64,000 bases of DNA from the NCBI GenBank assembly GCA_947034895.1, contig OX344764.1, positions 10,168,001 to 10,232,000 of the forward strand, read 5' to 3'. The notes beneath the pieces were generated by a model. That model was not told the DNA's origin. It saw only the letters and a program-made list of their open reading frames with translations, and ran no database searches. Source of the DNA: Rhytidiadelphus loreus (lineage: Eukaryota > Streptophyta > Bryopsida > Hypnales > Hylocomiaceae). Within the stretch, counting starts at the first letter, position 1. Each line of letters starts with the position of its first letter. This document shows, in pieces, positions 22,226 through 34,296 of the stretch. A program made the translations under genes and the position numbers.

Positions 22226-25200
22226 TTACTTTTCAGTACAAAAGCGATTATAAATATTCGACAACACTTCTTCCGAAACATCATCGCCACTGATTTCACC
22301 CAGCGCAATGGCAGACTCTTTAAGATCTATGGTCCACATATCAAGCGGAATCGCCATCTGCACCGACTCCACAACCCTTTGAAGTGCTTCATTTGCTCTC
22401 ACGAGCTGCTCAGATTGTCTTTGAAGAAGGAAAAATGAATTGTCAACACTACATATTAAAAAACATCATCATCGAAAGCTCGCCACATGGTATATTCCAG
22501 ACGTACACACGCAGGCATCACTTCTTATGTCAATTGTATCACGGATGCCAGCCGTGTCCAGCAAGTTGACAGCAATCCCTCCTGCAACCATTCGAGCTTC
22601 TACAATGTCTCTTGTCGTGCTAGGAACGTCGGTAACTATTGCCCTTTCACTCTGCAAAAAGGTCCCAACATTGAACCTGGTAAAAATACAGATATATACA
22701 AGCCCATCCGAACTGTGAGAAAAGATTATAAAGAACAAATAACCAGAAAGCTTTTGAGCAATGGCAAGTCCACACGATTGACACCACAATGAAATCAACA
22801 GCACAACAAAAGATGATACAAACTTTCTATTTCATCCAAAGATCATATGCAGTCAGAAAATCCAACACAAACAGAATGGGATCTCACCTACTTGGCTCCA
22901 AGCATTCAGAAGACTGGACTTGCCGACATTTGGCCTCCCAACGATGGCAACCTGAAGGAACGATCATATCGATCAATCATACGAGCAACCACTTTGCAAT
23001 GTCCAAGCGCTTCTTTCATGTACGGAGTATAAGATAACGAACATGCCATCTAGCCAACTGCACCATCAAATGAGAACTTTACGGGAGGATAGACACGTAG
23101 ATTGGACATCAAATGGGGAGTGTCATACAGAGCTAGAAGTCACACCTGCAAGCCGGACTGCAACAAGCGACCCCGACCAGCTGTGGATAATGCTTGCTGT
23201 AAGCGCTGGCACATAGTCTCAATCCTTGTAACTAGAGCGCTTGTGTCTAAACTGGGCATCTCGTCGTCAAAGTCCAAGCGTGCCTCCACCTCCACCAACA
23301 GGTCTATGCACTCCAGACGCAGAGCTTGCACAAAAGTTGAGAGTCCTCCCTGAATGATGACCGGACAAGTCCGAGGTTAAAATACAAGTGAACCAAAAAG
23401 CAGACATTTAAAAAACCAAAGAACAGTGGCAGTTCACAAGCTTAAGAAAATGACATTGTGGAACAGGATTAAAAAACAGTTATTTCTTTGGAATAAAGTT
23501 TTCAACTTTGCAAACCTAATGCAATAAGCAAGGTCATGCTAAGCAAATACTAGATCCGATTCAACATTAAGAAGCCATGAAGATTCCTACCTGAATACCA
23601 GCAAGAGCAGATTGTGCTGCAACAGAGGTTTTAGCGGACACGAGTTGTGACACACTTTCTGCTTGAGCAAGATCCAGACGCCCATTGAAGAATGCCCGCA
23701 AAGTGAATTCCCCTGCAGGTTTACCATGGAAAAGCAAGAAGGTCATTCAGAACACATGATTTGCTCATTACTACAAACAATAGACAAGACGAGAGCATGT
23801 AGAGAAGATAGGATGTACGAAGACAGAGGCGGAGATATAGACAAACCAGGTTGTGCCAGTCTTGCACCAGCTTCCAAGCAAAGCTGCAGGACACGGCACA
23901 CGCACACATCCCCTCCGTGACACTGCAACGTCCTCTCTTGTGTAAGATCTTGGTGCCAGCATCGGCACCACCAAAACCTGCATAAGAATATAGTAATTAT
24001 TTGAAGGTTCGTCATGAGCTCAATAATCGGTCCGTTCCACAAACAAAGACCACTCGTTGCAAGGTTGCAGCACATTCCAAACTTGACTACAAAATCCATA
24101 ATCTCATCCAAAAAAAGGTTTCGGAGAAATCGACGAGTCAGTCTACCTCATCCACTAAAGATCCAGAAGAGTCCACCAGATTTCCATACTGCACTCGATG
24201 ACTCTCAGGCCTCCACCCACAGTTAGAATGAGATGTTCTCTCATGCCTAATTCTTCTTGCTGGTTGAAATAGGCGACCAACAATCTCAACGGCAGAAGTC
24301 CCAGATAAACGCACGATTGCGACAGCTCCATCTTGCCCGCCCATCGCAGTTACAATAGCTGCTATTGTCTCATCGTCTAGCGCCTTTTGCCGCTCTTCTT
24401 TAGAACCAAAATACTCGTTATACTCGTTATTCAGTCTCGCATCATTCATGTAAACCGCTGCTCCAGCTGAAAAGGTTTAACGAATTAGATGCAACTGAAC
24501 TGTCAGTTATCACTTAATAAGAACGATCTTTACATAATTTTTGTGCACTGCCATTTCCGGAATAGGAGGATTTCAACTACAATTGAAATTGATCATGTTT
24601 TACGAAACTTTCAGGCATATCTGGATGAAACACACCGTGCAAAAATCTACTCCCCTTCACAAAATAAAGTATATGTTGAATTGACTCAAATGCCCTAGTG
24701 GGGATTATAACGCATCAAGAATATCCAAAGGAACTCGCAAAGAAGCTTCCCAAACCAGAAAAGGGACTACCTGATGATTTGCTGCTGAAAACTGCTGAGA
24801 TTGTAAGAAGAAGTTCAGCCCGCCGTTGGTTCACCTCTTGATGCTTCTTACGATGCCGTACATTTAACCTGGAACAGAACAGCAGACAAAAGTCAATGAC
24901 ATGATGTATTTGACCGAAAACAGGATTTCAGTAAGAGCCAACTACTACACCACATTACTTCTCAACTAGAGGCCTCTAGAATCCCTTCTGATTAACTCCT
25001 TAAATGATGGAAACAATCGCATACAATTGGATCCAAAAATTCTGCCCGACCTCGACAAGCAAGTCCGACCTCCACGTGAGGCACCACACGAGTAAGACAT
25101 TCACCTCATTCTCAAATTATTCCATTTCTAATTGCGTTTTGATTGCCTTGGATTACGATTTTTCCGATTCTATTCTGTGGGGACTCTGTTATTAAGCTGT

Positions 25201-25795
25201 TAAAGATTGAAAAACGTTAAAATCTTTACACAAGATTGAAAAACGTTAAAAATATTACTGAGCTAGAAAATGGAAAATGGAATAAATTGATTAAATTCAG
25301 TTTTCCAGTAATCTTCATACACATTTCTAAGGATAGTAATGTCGATACAACCAGAGTCTTACCACGTTCCGCACAACAATCCAGCACTTTCTACATTGTC
25401 GACTAATGCTGTATGATCACGAAATTGTCACATTCATCTTATCCAACAAGTACGGAGTCTAGTCCCGCTCAAAGAGAGAATTACAAACCTTCAACGAAGA
25501 ACCGCAAGAGATAACTACGCCTAACATAGTGCAGGTAGAACTGATAAATAGAAAGCAGAAAATAGGACGATAAGATATGGATGACACATTGCTCCTGTAC
25601 AAACATTGAATTGTAGCAGGATTAAAGGCCGCCACTATAGAACATCCTTTACAAACAGAAAAACACTTACCGAGGAGGATTCCGCGACAGGCAGCTTGAC
25701 CTTCCAGAACCCGAGCAAAATCGCCATAACTTGAGTGCTGAAGGAACCGACGATAAATTTAGCGGAGACTGCCGCACAAGCACGAATGGGGCCAT
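22226..25795 (-). pseudogene. MNME: Decayed organellar tRNA-modification GTPase MnmE (TrmE)
   Basis: MnmE with GidA/MnmG makes the cmnm5 modification on wobble uridine of organellar tRNAs. Exons (minus strand, 5' to 3'): 25795-25671, 24868-24771, 24466-24147, 23977-23847, 23712-23591, 23349-23146, 22951-22892, 22651-about 22,515, 22418-22226. It starts MAPFVLVRQSPL with a Ser/Arg-rich, transit-peptide-like leader. Recognisable blocks: [54 protein letters not shown]-loop [13 protein letters not shown] (preceded by Ser where Gly is usual), DTAGIRDT, and C-terminal WTIDLKE...FCTEK with the conserved Cys. Two lesions: in exon 4 the bases between SYTREDV and CHGG lack 5 or 8 nt, shifting the frame; and about 100 residues after DTAG, including the NKxD motif, are missing, as only about 95 bp separate the last two exons. 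Confidence 0.8.
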
Positions 25796-26313
25796 CTCGT
25801 ACCACACAAACCCGAAGAAGACTCTTAAATTGCGTCGACAGACAGCATCTCAACAACGTTCTGCACAGCTAACCAAGAGAAATCAGAGTAAGAAGAGATA
25901 GGTAATGGGGGATATGATCTGCATTATGAAATTAGGATCGAGAGGGTGAACTCGCACAATTACGGTTGCCAAGCTTGCCCCCAAACCCAGGTATGTGTTC
26001 TAGAACCGCGTAGAAACAAGTCAGATTAGCCTGGGGAACATCAGTGACGATATTATGACCTAGATCGTGTTTGTGAACATTACCGATACGTTGTGAGGGT
26101 TGAGATCGGCTATTGAAATTGGAAATTCGCATGATTAGGGTTTCCACGCGTGAATGTTAACGAAAGAAACCCACAAACTTACAGGCATGTGAGCTTTGAG
26201 CGTTTCGGCTGAAACTGGGAGAGGAGGTTGCGCCTGGCGGGTACCATGGCAATATCCGGATACTGGTGGAGGATGTGGACCCCGTTAACAGGTTGCCCTG
26301 GTATTGCCGGATG
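25796..26313. other. Upstream of MnmE remnant
   Basis: Presumed former promoter and leader. No other gene recognised. Confidence 0.35.
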
Positions 26314-27252
26314 TTAACCCCTAAAGGTCAGAGACTATGTTTTCACCAAAACTGTCATATCTAGGACAAGTACCAAATTTTTGAAAAAAAACATTTTTGG
26401 AAACATATAACCATAGGATCTTGTAGTACACTGGTTTGAGAAGACGTGAAAAAAAATTCAGAATTTTCCACCATGTAGATTGCAAGATATTAATGTTTGA
26501 AGTGACAAAAAAATCCTTTTTTGGGCCCTATGAAAATACGGGCACTTGCACTTCACAAGGTCACATTTGTATGAAAAAATGTCCAAAATGGTTGTTACTC
26601 TTTGGATTCCTTCTTCAAGGCAAGTTGGCTACATGCTTGAAAATTTTCAGATCATTTGAAATTGTACAACATATAGGAAAGAAATAGTAAGTAGAAAGAA
26701 GTCAAGAATGTTTTAAAATATTAAATTTTTAACAATTTATTTATGAAATTGAAAAATGCCAATCCCAATGGTTGTAATGTTGCAATAAACAATATACACC
26801 TAATGTTTTTATTTTTTTCCAAAATATTTAAAATTGAGATAAATAAAGGACTTCAAAGTTTATTTTAGAATAGAGATTCCATAACTACCCACAAACTAAC
26901 CCAAACTAAAATTCCTCATAACTTTCATCTCATTAATCAAAATGGAATGATTAAAAGCTTACCACATATATATAAATCTAGAGAATCAATTTCAAATTTT
27001 TTTCTTTTAAAAAGTGATTTTCAAAGAAGTTTTTTTTTTTTCTCGGGTTGCCTGCCAAATACTAAAAATTACATATCATGCAATAACTTTTGAACCATGT
27101 AGTCAAAAGTTATGAAAATTGTTGGGCCAAAAGTTATCCTCGGGCACATGTTCTGAGGAAATTTCAAAGAAAAAAATAAAAATTCCATTTGTAGTGAGCT
27201 GCCTAAAATTGTTATGTTGCCAAAAAACGGTATTTGAACCTTTAGGAGTTAA
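26314..27252. mobile_element. TTAA-ended element, 939 bp
   Basis: TTAA-CCCCTAAAGGTC at the left and GAACCTTTAGGAG-TTAA at the right: inverted ends of about 13 bases with one or two mismatches inside a TTAA pair. The interior is AT-rich and non-coding. Confidence 0.55.
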
Positions 27253-28554
27253 GATCCACTATATGAAATAATCCTCAAAAGAGGGAGCCTATGATCGTGT
27301 GGTCATACTTGAAGTCCCTCACACTATATTCTCAATTTATAGGTGAAATTTTATGGTTTTATTTTTCAGAAATGAAATCACATGTCTAATATTTGTTATT
27401 AAAAATTAAAAATTATCATAAATTTAAGAAGAAAAAGTGAAGAAAATTCATATCAAATACAAATCACATTTAAAAAATCTAAAATTTTCAAAATAAAAGA
27501 ACATTATAGTCTAGAATATTGTGGTATAAAGAATTTTTTTATGTCACTTCATATTTTGAAATGTGGTTATAAATCCTCAACTTAAAACTTCACCGAAATG
27601 CTTATTTTAAGGAATTTTCCCAAAATCCAAGTGGAGTAGAAATTGTACTTCAAAAGCTTCATTTTGTTTGTTTTGGTCAAAAGTAAAAGAAATCATTTTG
27701 GTTGTCAAACTCAAATTCTTAGAAAAAAAATTCAAATATTGAGATATATTAGACGATGTACCATTTTTTTGATAAACCACACCATATAAAATCAAAAAAC
27801 AACTCAAATGTCTTGAACTTAATTCAATCATGTGGACATAACATCAATAAAGTTATACACAAAAAATTGGATGAAAATCATTACTTCTTCAATATGCACA
27901 AAGTCTAGTTGACCATTCAAAGGACACACAACATCCTTACTATCCTTCTAGGGCCAAGGCACATTACTCTTCAAGGTTTGTATAGGCTTGTGCTTTGCTT
28001 TGCTACTCTACTTCTTGACTTCACTAAAGACTAGGGTGATTACAAGAAAAATAAGCACCCTTGGAAATAACCATGGTTTGCATTATGAAATTCTCCAAAC
28101 TTTTATTGGAGCTTGTTGGTAATTGAGAGAAGATTCTAGATTTGTTTATCTTGTATTTTTATCGATGTTGTCTAATTAAAATATGACATTTCAAAGTTTT
28201 GATTATAGGTGTATCACAAATCATCCCTTGGCTCTCACGCTCTTAGCATTTGCATTTTAGGCAAAAAAATTAATAGGACAATTTTAGTGACATAGTCAAA
28301 TAGTACAAAATACATCTAGTAATTGAGTGCCTAGATCAAAAGTTTCAATGTTTGGCAATCTTTAGAAAAGACACGAAACTTTCGGTAACTTGTGCTAAAT
28401 CCTTCTTCTACTTTAAAAGTTTTGAAATTTAGTATGTTTTAAACTAAGATGGTAACATATGCAATTGTAAAAATGAAATATATTTGGTGATGATAATAAT
28501 ATTTTATCATAAATTAATTCCTAAAATTAAAAATTGAAAATAATATTGCAATTT
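27253..28554. other. AT-rich intergenic
   Basis: No gene or clear element seen. Confidence 0.4.
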
Positions 28555-28650
28555 TCAAATTCATCCTCCAAAAGTTTATGTGAAAAGCTAAGGTCTTCTA
28601 CAATAGTTTGACTTCCAATGAGTGCTTTTGCATTTTTTTAAACCAACAAT
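28555..28650. mobile_element. Truncated member of the TTAA-ended family
   Basis: The stretch ATTCATCCTCCAAAAG through TTGACTTCCAATGAGTGC matches the internal part of the element beginning at 28,698 and of the one at 48,727, but lacks the outer end. Confidence 0.55.
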
Positions 28651-28871
28651 TGACACGGTACCCAAACACCTGATTTCCACATTGACCAACTCGTCGTTTA
28701 ACCCTTAAACGTCAAAGAGGATGTTTGGTATCCGATAGATGATAGTGAATCCTTCTAGTCAGACAGAAGTACAACTATTCATCCTCAAAATTTTGTTGTG
28801 AAAAGGGAAGGTCTTCTATAGTAGTTTGACTTCCAATGAGTGCTTTTGCTATTTCTAAAGCCCATGATTTC

Positions 28872-28901
28872 ACGAGCAAGGGGAACTGACCCCTTGCTCG
28901 T
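28872..28901. repeat. Perfect 12-bp hairpin
   Basis: ACGAGCAAGGGG, 6-base loop AACTGA, then CCCCTTGCTCGT. Confidence 0.85.
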
Positions 28902-28939
28902 CTCCCCAAGTCAATCTAAGAGGTGCAAGTAAAAATAAG

Positions 28940-29880
28940 ACCTCCTATTTTGTGCCCCCAAAATGTATGCTCTACAGTAAGGTCTACTTCATTTACGAAT
29001 TTTTGCATTCACAAGGACAAAATGATTGCTCCCATCTTTGACGCCCTCCCTAGGGCTGAAAAATTGTTATTTTATCATGAAATTTTTTTCACAAGATCAT
29101 CTCTATGTTAATAACATATGTTCCAAATTTCAAGGCAAAAAAATTTATATATAAAAAGATATTCACAATCTACCAACATGTGTAGTTCTGAGAAAAATTT
29201 CAATGCTACCAACTTTGACACCCTCCCAAAGATTGAGAAATTAAAATTTGGCCATGAAATTTTTGTTATGAGATCATGTCTATGTTGGTAATATGTGAGC
29301 CAAATTTCAAGTTCAAAGGATTTTTCCATTAAAAGATATTTGAAATCTACTAGTGGACAAATGTAGTTGAGAGAAACAATTTCACTGGTGCCTACTTTGA
29401 CACCTTCCTAAGGGCAGAAAAATTGTTTAAATAATTTCTATCAACTATTTTTGTTTGTAGATTTCAAATATCCTTTAATGGAAAAATCCTTTGAACTTGA
29501 AATTTGGCACACATATCACCAACATAGACATGATCTCATAACAAAAATTTCATGGCCAAATTTTAATTCCTCAATCTTTGGAAGGGTGTCAAAGTTGGTA
29601 GCATTGAAATTTTTCTCACAACTACACATGTTGGTAGATTGTGAATATCTTTTTATGTGTAAATCTTTTGGACTTGAAATTTGGCACATATGTTATTAGC
29701 ATAGACATGATCTTGTGGAAATTTTTTTATGATAAAATAACAATTTTTCAGCCTTAGGGAGGGCGTCAAAGATGGCAGCAGTAGATGGCAGCAATCATTT
29801 TTTCCCTATGAATGCAAAAATTCGTAAATGAAGTAGACTTTACTGCACATCTCTCCTAGTTAATTGTAGGACTTTGATTG
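28940..29880. repeat. Large inverted repeat built of a tandem unit of about 185 bp
   Basis: The left arm (about 28,940-29,357) is repeated in inverted orientation at about 29,455-29,880 with high identity around a spacer of about 100 bp. Inside the left arm a unit of about 185 bp recurs head-to-tail, marked by CTTTGAC(A/G)CC..TCCC and CATGAAATTTTT..AGATCAT. The open frames read through each arm are mirror images of each other and are not genes. Confidence 0.8.
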
Positions 29881-30052
29881 CAAATATGAATTTAAAAATT
29901 GCAAATTTTATCATGCGTAGGAAATAAAAAATTTCAGGGTTTTCCTTTGGGGACGAGTGAGGAGGTCAATTCACCCTGGCAATGATTCACACAGTAATGA
30001 AAAGGGATGATTTCTAAAGTCACCCCTTTGTCCTTTAAGGATTAAAGGTTAA

Positions 30053-30439
30053 GAGCATCCAAATGAATTTCATCCAAAAAGGGAAGAAAACTCCCCCACC
30101 AACATTCCCTATCTCTAAAAATTGAGGGAGGGAGGGAGGGAGGGAGGGTCCGAATTCCCTAAATGGGATGATGGATAGGAAACTCAAATAGAGTAATCCC
30201 TAAACCACTTTTCACCTTTCCAACATGAGTTGTGCTTCATGGATTTTGTGGGAGTACTATTCATTTGGCCTTGTTACTATTTCTATAGTTCCCTTTTGAC
30301 TTCTCACTACTTCTATTTAGCAATAAGTTGAAAATTTAGGGAAGAACTACAGTAGTAGGAGCTTTCTTCCCTATCCCCATACGTGCTCCCCTTCATCCCA
30401 ACGGAGATAGGGATAGGGAAGACACTGGTGGGGATGTTC
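30053..30439. mobile_element. Tourist-like MITE, 387 bp
   Basis: Ends GAGCATCC / GGGGATGTTC, flanked by TAA at 30,050-30,052 and 30,440-30,442. An inner CCCCACCAACATTCCCTATC block at the left pairs with the right end, so the left end carries about 35 extra bases. Related to the element at 18,801. It contains a GAGG microsatellite at about 30,123-30,148. Confidence 0.6.
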
Positions 30440-30929
30440 TAATTTTTTTTTTGATGAGGGGTCCAAAAATGGATGGATGTAGAAACACAATGCTGAGTCG
30501 CTCAGGTAGTTGGTCGCCATCTCAGCATTTTTTCCTCAGAAGTAAAATAATAATAAAAAGGACCTGCTTTAACCCACCCAACTCCCTCCTGGCTATAATT
30601 GCCACTCCAGACTGAGGAAGTGTCCAGAGTGCAATCTAAAGCGTCCATCATGCCACACTGATTGCACCCGGGTCCAGGGGCTGGGAGTAGTACTTCAACT
30701 TTGAACCCCGGCTTTTCTGTGGTCCTCTCCTTCATCACTGAGTTCCATCCCCCCGGCTCTTTCGGGACACCATCAATAATCAGTTACAGTGGCACTTTCA
30801 CTGAAATTATTACAAAAATAAGCATCAATGGGATGGGATGCTCACACATGAAACATGTTGGGCGTGGGTATAAAACTTCTAGCCAGGGGGGGGACTCCCT
30901 GATTGACTTTTAAGGAGTTTGAGCTTTTA
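30440..30929. other. GC-richer island, unidentified
   Basis: A 78-aa open frame (30,502-30,738, -) is Cys/Pro/Gly-rich but I do not recognise it. Possibly part of a mobile element. Confidence 0.3.
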
Positions 30930-31212
30930 AGGTAGTCTGCAACCATTTAAGAGGTGATTGCCCTTCTTCGGGGAAACTCCTCAGGAAAAAAAAATTGATA
31001 CATTTTCGGAGGAAGAAAAAACTGGAATTGGCATCGAACGCAAGTCGTTTCGTATTTTTCAGACCTTTGTGGAATTAGTTATGAATTTTTGAAGTTGAGA
31101 TGGAATGGTCATTGTAAGTGACGACCTCCTGAAATGGACACTACCAGCACATTGAAGAAAGTATGTGTCATGATTGCTTTTAGAGCATAGTCGCTTTTAG
31201 AGCAGACTACCT
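30930..31212. mobile_element. TA-flanked MITE, 283 bp
   Basis: Inverted ends AGGTAGTCTGC / GCAGACTACCT exact over 11 bases, with TA on both sides (30,928-30,929; 31,213-31,214), as for mariner/Stowaway-type elements. Confidence 0.55.
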
Positions 31213-31329
31213 TACCATGATTTTATGGTAAATTGATGGAGGATATTCCTACACTGTACAAAAAATCTAAATTGTGGAGTTGGTTGTTACAAAACTGTTT
31301 GATTTTTGACCGCAGTGCAAATACAGGGA

Positions 31330-31379
31330 AATATATATATATATATATTTATTTTAAATTTAAATTTAAATTTAAATTT
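31330..31379. repeat. AT and AAATTT microsatellites
   Basis: (AT)n at about 31,330-31,348 and (AAATTT)n at about 31,354-31,379. Confidence 0.9.
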
Positions 31380-31511
31380 TATTTTATTTTTTATAATTTT
31401 ATTTTTTAAATTTGGAAAAGAATTAAAAATATATATTTTTTTTTTGAAATTGCCAATTTAACGTGGCGTTGAGATTCAAAAAATATATTTTTTAATAACT
31501 TTTTCATTGTA

Positions 31512-32055
31512 AGGTAAACCAGCCCATGACAGGCAAACCACCCATGACAGACACCTACTAACCCCCCCCATTACAGTCATTTATCAATCTATGAGAGACT
31601 TTTTCTGAAAAATGGGGTTAAGAGTGCATTGGGTTGATTTGTAGTTGTTATCAAAGCCTTGGGGTACAGTCATGAAGTTATTAGTAACTGTCATGGACAC
31701 TTATACCAATCTAGTCTAAATTGGTAGTAAAAAATAGTTTTTTTATTTCTTAATGTCATGTCCATGTTAGAAAGTCTTGTAGCCATCTTAGAAAATGCTA
31801 TGACTGTTTTAGGAGGGAAGATGACCATCATGGAAACACTTTTTTGCTGATTTGGGGTAGTCTACAGGTTGTTTTCGGCTTATTGGACTGCACACTTCAA
31901 AAATTCACAAAAAATTCATATTTTGTCCAAAAATTAAAATTTCAGTTGCTTTCTTCATTTCTCACATGTGTCTTTGTATGAAAAAAAATTTGATTATTCT
32001 CGTTAATGGCAACAGACTACATCAGGCAATCTGCCTGTCATAGGCTGGTTTACCT
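31512..32055. mobile_element. TA-flanked element, 544 bp
   Basis: Inverted ends AGGTAAACCAGCCCATGACA / TGTCATAGGCTGGTTTACCT (24 bases with one mismatch), TA duplicates at 31,510-31,511 and 32,056-32,057. The first eight bases match the element at 48,481. Confidence 0.7.
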
Positions 32056-33880
32056 TAGTTGCACTGGTGCCAAAAAACTCATGGCCCATTGTTGGTCTGA
32101 AAATTTTCCTAATGAGTATGTTCCAGAAGGACCAATGGCTAGTTTAAAGTTAGCCGGTGGAATGGGGGTGGCTACAATTTGAGAATATTGGCAAAAAATT
32201 GGTGAAAAAATCTATAAAATTTCTATTTGGAGAAATAAATAGAAACAAATGGTTCAATTTAGGAATTGGAGGAAAATATGGTTGGTAAAACTCAAAAAAC
32301 TTCTTGAACACCAAGACACTTACTTAGTTTCCATGGCACACCAAACATGGGTTCAAGTCTACCCACACTAAATGTTGTCCATGCCCAAAGAGGGATTGGC
32401 ATCCAAGGGTTTTTTGAGTGAAAATTGTTTTGACCCTTGAATGATCCTTGTAGACGTTTATTGCCCAAATGAATGGATGGCTTCATTTTTATCGCATTGT
32501 GTTACATTATAAAATTATCCACTTAGAGATCATTTGATGGATAATCAACCACCCTAAATAAGGATGGTAAATGTTGCCATGCATTGCTTGGTAGATGTAA
32601 TGAAGCTCCAAGCAAGATTTTGAAAGGTAGTTTGAAAGTGGTAAAAACAAAACAAAATTTAAAATTCATAAACCAATAGGACTTGTAATAATCTAATTAT
32701 ATAGATGCAATATTTAATATTTAGCTTAGCTAATTTACAATTTTTTGTCAATATAGTTAGCACACTTTTTTGTATTTGATTTTCTTTTAATGTGGTTCAA
32801 TAATATTTATTGTAGTCAACTTGTTTCTTTGTAGTTGTGGGAGAAGATGATAGGGTGTGGAAGGAGGTATGTCATGAGAAAGTATCATTAAATGTTAAAT
32901 GAAAGGTACAAAATATTACATTCTCATCTTAGGCCCTCTAATTAATTGAAGACTTCTCATGTAATTTCAATAATTTGAGAGTATTTATACAATAGAGAGA
33001 ATAGATGGATTACAATGTTGGGTGCTATGTATTTTTAGGTGTATTATATGTAAATAGATTTAGTCATCAACATGTGATTTAAGGGGGTGCTTTTATTTTT
33101 TAAGTAGACTTGAACCATGCAATAATTATGATGATGAACTCTTTGATCTGAGTTAAAAAATTTAAATTAAAAAAAGTATTTTTGAAGCACAAAAAAGAAG
33201 ATTAAATAGATCATTGCAAACTAAGACCACGTCATATAAGCCAATACTTAAAGGAGCCAAAGATAATTGATGATAGAAGAGGTACCTACCCTGAGACCTA
33301 CCCTGAGACCTACCCTCATTGTTTATAAGAGCTATACAACACTTGAACTTGTTGTGATTTAGTAAATATTTACAATTTCATTTGTCTTCCTAATTAGTGT
33401 CCAAAAATACCTATGAAGATACATTGGAATTTCCTTTGACCAAACTAGGAACTAGATCCTATAAAAAAATATATACTTATTTGAAAGCTTTCAAATAGCT
33501 TAATCTTGAAAGGATGAGACCTCCATGACCAAGGTAGTCACCAAAATACTCTAATTATAAGATCAATAGGTGCTTTTTAAATTTCTACAAGTAATAATGA
33601 AATCATCCATTAGACCTTTTAGGTCTGCAACTTCTTTACAAGGTTCACCCTAATAGGATGTGCTTCCCATGACCAAGGTAAGTCACCAAAATTGTTCCAA
33701 TTTTTAAACCAATAAGTACATTCTTCGTTTCTATAGTGAACAAATGAAGTCATCCACTGACCATGTTTTTGGCCTCAGTGTCCTTCATGGGTTAATATTT
33801 GAAACCATGTTGAACAGCTCGTGCTTTGTTTATTTAGTTGCTTTCCAAACATGGTCACATGAAGGCTTTCTCAGGGTAGC
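32056..33880. other. AT-rich intergenic
   Basis: No gene recognised. A 12-bp unit ACCTACCCTGAG is repeated about 2.7 times at 33,284-33,316. Confidence 0.4.
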
Positions 33881-33884
33881 ACTG

Positions 33885-33975
33885 TAAGAAAAACTACCCC
33901 ATTACAGTTAAAATGGGAGCAAGCCCATTGTGGACGAAATTGAAATGGAGATGTACATTTCAGAACCTTAATTCC
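33885..33975. mobile_element. Half copy of the AGGTAAAC element family
   Basis: AACTACCCCATTACAG through GAGCAAGCCCATTGTGG to TGTACATTTCA aligns with one arm of the 156-bp element at 48,481. The outer end is lost. Confidence 0.6.
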
Positions 33976-34006
33976 TTAATTGGCTGCTGAACCTTAATTT
34001 CTTAAT

Positions 34007-34204
34007 TGACACGGCAACCAGCTCAGATTTGAAGGGTCGGGACGAATGATTCGCCTAGTCTCTCCCGCGAGCTGTCTTCAAGCTGTCTTCAATCATGGTC
34101 GGAAAGGTTTTTATAATGTAGAGTTGCAGTGGAAGAGATGACATGGCAGCCAGCTCAGATTTTAAGGGTTGGAGCGAATGGTCTATCGTCTCTCTCGCTG
34201 GTCA
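34007..34204. repeat. Direct duplication of about 66 bp (132-bp offset)
   Basis: 34,007-34,072 and 34,139-34,204 share TGACA(C/T)GGCA(A/G)CCAGC and following phrases. They lie in the presumed promoter or first exon of the gene with start codon at 35,585. Confidence 0.75.
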
Positions 34205-34296
34205 AGCTCCCTTATAACCAACTTCTTCCTGTGCGTCGCCAGCGTACTGCCCATTCTTCATTGCGCTCTGCTTGTCTCTCACCAGCAAGCAACCAG

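Larger units (their letters stand above)
28698..30052. mobile_element. TTAA-ended element with large internal foldback, 1,355 bp
   Basis: The left end TTAA-CCCTTAAACGTCAAAG continues as the reverse complement of the right half of the 48,727-48,956 element; the right end resembles the left half of that element (AAAGGGGTGA..AATCATCC..TGTGAATCATTG). It is therefore a family member whose middle has been replaced or expanded by the inverted repeat at about 28,940-29,880. Confidence 0.6.

Noticed and set aside
29108..29699. Two similar 73-82 aa frames on opposite strands
   Set aside because: They are the two arms of one inverted repeat read from either side, not a protein family.
30502..30738. 78-aa Cys/Pro/Gly-rich frame as a possible gene
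   Set aside because: Isolated, no splice context, flanked by MITEs; kept only as an unidentified GC-richer island.
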